A DNA stretch of 64,000 nucleotides, from the NCBI RefSeq assembly GCF_000739615.1, contig NZ_BATP01000025.1, positions 62,001 to 126,000 of the forward strand. Reading direction: 5' to 3'. The notes beneath the pieces were generated by a model. The model did not search any database. It saw only the letters and a program-made list of their open reading frames with translations, and had not been told where the DNA came from. Origin of the DNA: Haloferula sp. BvORR071. GTDB taxonomy: Bacteria > Verrucomicrobiota > Verrucomicrobiia > Verrucomicrobiales > Akkermansiaceae. Of the stretch, positions 61,281 to 64,000 are shown piece by piece. Both the position numbers and the translations under genes were made by a program. Within the stretch, counting starts at the first letter, position 1. The number at the start of each line of letters is the position of its first letter.

Positions 61281-61401
61281 AGTGCTTCAGCCGAACAGCG
61301 CCCTAACACCCGGGTGCCTCTTAGCCGGGTGCGCGGAGCCACTGGCCCGCAGAACGGTCCCCAACTGCCCGCAGCCCCATCCAGCTCCGTAGACCCCAAG
61401 C

Positions 61402-62544
61402 TCAGAAGCCGTAATTCACCGCTAGTTTCCGTTCCGGCTTGCGAACCGGCTTCCCGGTCGCATCGATCAAAACCGGCGTGACCGCGACCGCAACCCGCGA
61501 ACCGTCGGGCAGCGTTTGCACCGACAGGCGGGTGCCGAAGTCAGGCGCATAGCCCGCGTCCTCAATGTGCACGTGCTTGCCGCCATTGGTCCTGCCTGCG
61601 GTATCCGAATAGGATGTTTTCAGAAGATGGCCTCCTCCCAAGCTTCCCGCTTGCATGCGAAGAACCTTGCCACCCATGGGAGATCTCGTGTCTTCGCTCC
61701 AGTCGCACAGGCCAACCTCATACTGACGAGTCGTGATCGAGGGAATTGTCTGAACCTTCACCCCTCTGCTCCTTTCCAAATCCTTGAGCAAGCGCTTCGC
61801 GGTCTTCTCGTCAAAGCCACCACCAGAGGGAGCGGTCCACTTGGATCCCGCAGGAATTTCGAAGACCTGCGCCTGCATCTGAAATTGCACCGGCAAGTCA
61901 CCGATGGTCCCGGCGATCGCCGAAGAAACGGCGAGCACATCCCCGGCGCTACGGGTTTCCATGCTCAGCTTGCTCCCTGTAAGCGAAAACCGGGTGGAAT
62001 CGTCGAGATCGATGCCGAAGTTGGTCAAGGCGCTGCGCACATCCCTCGCATTCCCCTTTTCACCCAAGCGCGCCACAAAGTCAGGCGGCACCGAGAAGGT
62101 CTCTTTCACCAGCTCCCCGTTTTCCTGCACACGCGGGGCCTTGAAGCGGTAGGTGCTACCATCTCGCTCCACGGTCATTTCCGCGGCAGCGGCGATGACC
62201 CTGACGGAATTGTCCAAGGTCCGGGGTGCCTCCAGCTTGACCCGAAGGGGCTTCTCCGGTCCCGGCGGCAGCTCGAAAGCGAGCTTCAGGGGCTTTTCAC
62301 CGGTCTTGCTGCAGAGCTGCTCATAAGAGACCCGCACCTTGTCCAAGGCGGCCGATGGCGTCAGCCCGCTGACCTTGATCTCCTCCACCAAATAGAAGTT
62401 CTTCAATGGATCGGCCTTGGAGGAGGCCATCGCCTTCCCACCGGACTGGCTATTCTGCGCCGCACCAAATCCACAGCTACTGCCGGTCCACACCCACGCG
62501 AAGGAAGTCAACGCGATGCCCGCGGTCGCCAACAAGTTCTTCAT
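61402..62544 (-). CDS. Exported protein with secretin-like C-terminal domain
   Basis: From the ATG at 62544 the protein has 380 residues. The N-terminus has a signal with a lipobox-like region (WVWTGSSCGFG). The middle is beta-rich with FELPPGPEKPLRVKLEA and FSVPPDFVARLGEKGNARDV. The final 150 residues resemble the secretin-type fold of type II/IV outer-membrane channels as short pieces: VQFQMQAQVFEIPAGS, VQTIPSITTRQ, GTRLSVQTLPDGSRVAVAV, TPVLID. No transmembrane-channel C-terminus typical of a true secretin is seen. It is 8 bp from the convergent end of nothing; rnhA lies just upstream on the same strand by 44 bp. Function unknown. Confidence 0.7.
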   Translation of the reverse strand: MKNLLATAGIALTSFAWVWTGSSCGFGAAQNSQSGGKAMASSKADPLKNFYLVEEIKVSGLTPSAALDKVRVSYEQLCSKTGEKPLKLAFELPPGPEKPLRVKLEAPRTLDNSVRVIAAAAEMTVERDGSTYRFKAPRVQENGELVKETFSVPPDFVARLGEKGNARDVRSALTNFGIDLDDSTRFSLTGSKLSMETRSAGDVLAVSSAIAGTIGDLPVQFQMQAQVFEIPAGSKWTAPSGGGFDEKTAKRLLKDLERSRGVKVQTIPSITTRQYEVGLCDWSEDTRSPMGGKVLRMQAGSLGGGHLLKTSYSDTAGRTNGGKHVHIEDAGYAPDFGTRLSVQTLPDGSRVAVAVTPVLIDATGKPVRKPERKLAVNYGF

Positions 62545-62588
62545 AACTCGCCATGCTGCCGGGAACTCATCCCTTGGCAAGCAGGCTC

Positions 62589-63053
62589 TCAGTCTTCGAA
62601 ACCCGCATCCACCAGCAGGTTCCGCCCGGTCGCCGCACCCACCGCGAGCACATCACAACGCTCGTTCTCCTTGTGACCCGCGTGCCCGCGCACCCATTTC
62701 CAGGTCATCTTGTGGATGTCCGCCGCAGCGGAAAGACGCAGCCACAGATCCTGGTTCTTCACCGGCTGGTTGGAGGCCGTACGCCAGCCCTTCGCCTTCC
62801 AGCCCTTGATCCAGTTCTTCACCATCGCATCGATGACGTAGCGCGAATCGGACAGCAGCTCGACCTCGCATGGCTCCTTCAAGGTCTCCAGCGCCACAAT
62901 CGTCGCCAGCAGCTCCATCCGGTTGTTCGTAGTGCGAGTGTAGCCCTTCGCCAGCTCCAGGCGGTGCTTGCCGCAGACCATCACCACTCCATATCCGCCC
63001 GGTCCGGGATTTCCCCGGCAAGCCCCATCGGTATGGATCGTCACGCGCCGCAT
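62589..63053 (-). CDS. rnhA: Ribonuclease HI
   Basis: Hydrolyses the RNA strand of RNA/DNA hybrids. The 154-residue protein has the metal-binding acidic residues in place: Asp9 (IHTDGACRGNPGPGG), Glu47 (TNNRMELLA), Asp69 (LLSDSRYVID) and Asp134 (NERCDVLA), plus His124 of VRGHAGHKEN and the basic protrusion KNWIKGWKAKGWRT. The length matches bacterial type 1 RNase HI. It is divergent from the NupC-type transporter, with a long inverted repeat between. Confidence 0.97.
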   Translation of the reverse strand: MRRVTIHTDGACRGNPGPGGYGVVMVCGKHRLELAKGYTRTTNNRMELLATIVALETLKEPCEVELLSDSRYVIDAMVKNWIKGWKAKGWRTASNQPVKNQDLWLRLSAAADIHKMTWKWVRGHAGHKENERCDVLAVGAATGRNLLVDAGFED

Positions 63054-63107
63054 TAGCGCGCGGAGGGAAGCGGGGATTTCACCCCTCGGCTAGGCTTAAA
63101 GGCAGTG

Positions 63108-63208
63108 AACCGCGAAAAACGCGAAACTCCGCGAAATCCAAACAACCATCAAAGGCATCCCTGCTTCCTGCCTTTCAAATTTCGCGGCCTTTCGCGTTTT
63201 TCGCGGTT
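63108..63208. repeat. Large inverted repeat C between rnhA and the NupC-type gene
   Basis: Left arm 63108-63137 and right arm 63179-63208 pair over 28 of 30 positions: 19 bp perfect outside, a 2-nt internal loop, then 9 bp. A further perfect 7-bp stem (AAAGGCA, 63151-63157, with 63169-63175) lies in the loop. The left arm consists of three units containing GCGAAA at about 9-nt spacing. It resembles repeats A and B in plan but not in exact sequence. The remaining 276-bp gap (63054-63329) shows no other clear signal. Confidence 0.8.
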
Positions 63209-63329
63209 AAGAATCCGGCCCCCCTACTACTCCGTAACCGAAGAGAACTTGGCGGCCATCCAAGGATTTGCGAAGAAGCCGATGCTCCCGGCCCGTTCCC
63301 TGCTAGCGCCTCCCGCCGCCTAACCGCCT

Positions 63330-64000
63330 ATGCTCATCGATATCGCCCGCGCCATCCTCGGTCTCGCCGTTCTGATAGCTTTGGGCGTGGCCTTCTCGGA
63401 AAACCGGCGGGCCATCGATTGGAAATTGGTCGGCGGCGGGCTCCTGCTCCAGCTCATCCTCGCCCTGCTCTTCCTGGTCGTTCCCGGCGGCAATTGGATC
63501 TTCGACCAGCTCGCCGCCTTCTTCATCTGGGTCACCGACTTCTCCCAAGAGGGAGCGAAGTTCGTCTTCGGCCCGCTCGCGGATCCGGCTTCGCTCGGCC
63601 CCGTCTTCGGCGGCGGCAAGGCCGTCGTCTTCGCCTGCTACGTGCTCCCCACCATCATCTTCTTCTCCGCACTGTGCTCGCTGCTCTACTACTGCGGCAT
63701 CTTGCAGAAGGTGGTGTGGGCCTTCGCATGGGTGACCAAGCGCTTCATGAAGCTCTCCGGCGCGGAGTCGCTGGCAGCGGCGGCGGAGATCTTCCTCGGC
63801 CAGACCGAGTCGCCGCTGATGATCAAGCCCTACATCGACCGCATGAACCGCAGCGAGATCTTCGCGCTTATGACCGGCGGCATGGCCACCATCGCCGGGG
63901 GCGTGCTGCTGGCCTACATCGGCTTCCTCGGCGGCAATGATCCGGCGCAAAAGATCGCCTTCGCCAAGTTCCTGCTCTGCGGCTCCTTCATGGCCGCACC
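63330..64000 (+). CDS. NupC-family nucleoside transporter, 5' part (runs off the window)
   Basis: From the ATG at 63330 the frame stays open to the end of the window, giving 223 residues. Concentrative nucleoside transporters carry nucleosides with H+ or Na+. Visible: an N-terminal hydrophobic helix, RAIDWKLVGGGLLLQLILAL, then a Phe/Gly-rich core domain with FFSALCSLLYYCGILQKVV, AEIFLGQTESPLMIKPYI (the substrate-site signature; the G-Q-T/S-E pattern) and MTGGMATIAGGVLLAYIGFL. The 3' third is missing. It is divergent from rnhA. Confidence 0.92.
   Translation, partial: MLIDIARAILGLAVLIALGVAFSENRRAIDWKLVGGGLLLQLILALLFLVVPGGNWIFDQLAAFFIWVTDFSQEGAKFVFGPLADPASLGPVFGGGKAVVFACYVLPTIIFFSALCSLLYYCGILQKVVWAFAWVTKRFMKLSGAESLAAAAEIFLGQTESPLMIKPYIDRMNRSEIFALMTGGMATIAGGVLLAYIGFLGGNDPAQKIAFAKFLLCGSFMAA

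Noticed and set aside
1..64000. Recurrent CTAAC/GTTAG pentamer often seen in leucine-TTA contexts (e.g. CTGTTAGAT)
   Set aside because: By a hand count of roughly 27-30 occurrences against a simple composition-based expectation of about 80 the motif is not over-represented, so no special function is claimed.

Overview
The window is GC-rich, densely coded chromosomal DNA with no phage, insertion sequence, CRISPR array, tRNA or rRNA that I can see. The gene content points to a Verrucomicrobiota bacterium, probably near Luteolibacter/Verrucomicrobiaceae (inference). The reasons are large exported proteins with autotransporter-associated beta-strand repeats, Golvesin-like and Calx-beta domains ending in a shared calcium-loop C-terminal module; an FAD-dependent oxidoreductase and a beta-helix protein of the polysaccharide-degradation type; many unknown anchored repeat proteins; and an L-fucose uptake and isomerase locus.

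Layout. 1-4.0 kb: rhomboid protease, an orphan Vsr-type endonuclease, an exported intradiol dioxygenase, a cation diffusion facilitator and a papain-fold (NlpC/P60-like) exported protein. 4.0-5.5 kb: recO and a TPR gene in one operon. 5.7-14.4 kb: two large exported proteins sharing Golvesin-like, Calx-beta and C-terminal modules (an FAD oxidoreductase and an SGNH hydrolase) bracket a NarL-type two-component pair. 14.7-18.9 kb: YhaM-like HD exoribonuclease, a single-domain response regulator and small hypotheticals. 19.3-24.3 kb: exported beta-helix protein, a secreted protein with an SH3-like domain and an SGNH hydrolase. 24.4-29 kb: large TPR membrane protein, then an AhpD-like carboxymuconolactone decarboxylase followed by an ECF41 sigma factor, preceded by a good match to the ECF41 promoter. 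29-34 kb: giant beta-strand-repeat protein. 34-37.7 kb: prolyl oligopeptidase and two hypotheticals. 37.9-42.4 kb: YdeP-type molybdopterin oxidoreductase, FdhD, an unknown conserved protein and a lipoprotein phosphatase.

42.4-53.8 kb is the most unusual part: six large genes on the minus strand forming three successive copies of a two-gene module, a long (675-691 aa) then a short (about 520-529 aa) membrane-anchored alpha-helical repeat protein. In each copy the two genes overlap by ATGA. One short gene carries a one-base frameshift and a LprI-like gene is inserted between modules. I know no function for these proteins.

53.9-61.3 kb is an L-fucose locus: fucI, sugar-binding lipoprotein, ABC ATPase and permease on the minus strand; AraC regulator and class II aldolase on the plus strand. 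Large inverted repeats lie on both sides of the binding-protein gene. No fuculokinase is visible. 61.4-64 kb: an exported protein with a secretin-like C-terminus, rnhA, another large inverted repeat and the 5' part of a NupC-type nucleoside transporter that runs off the end.
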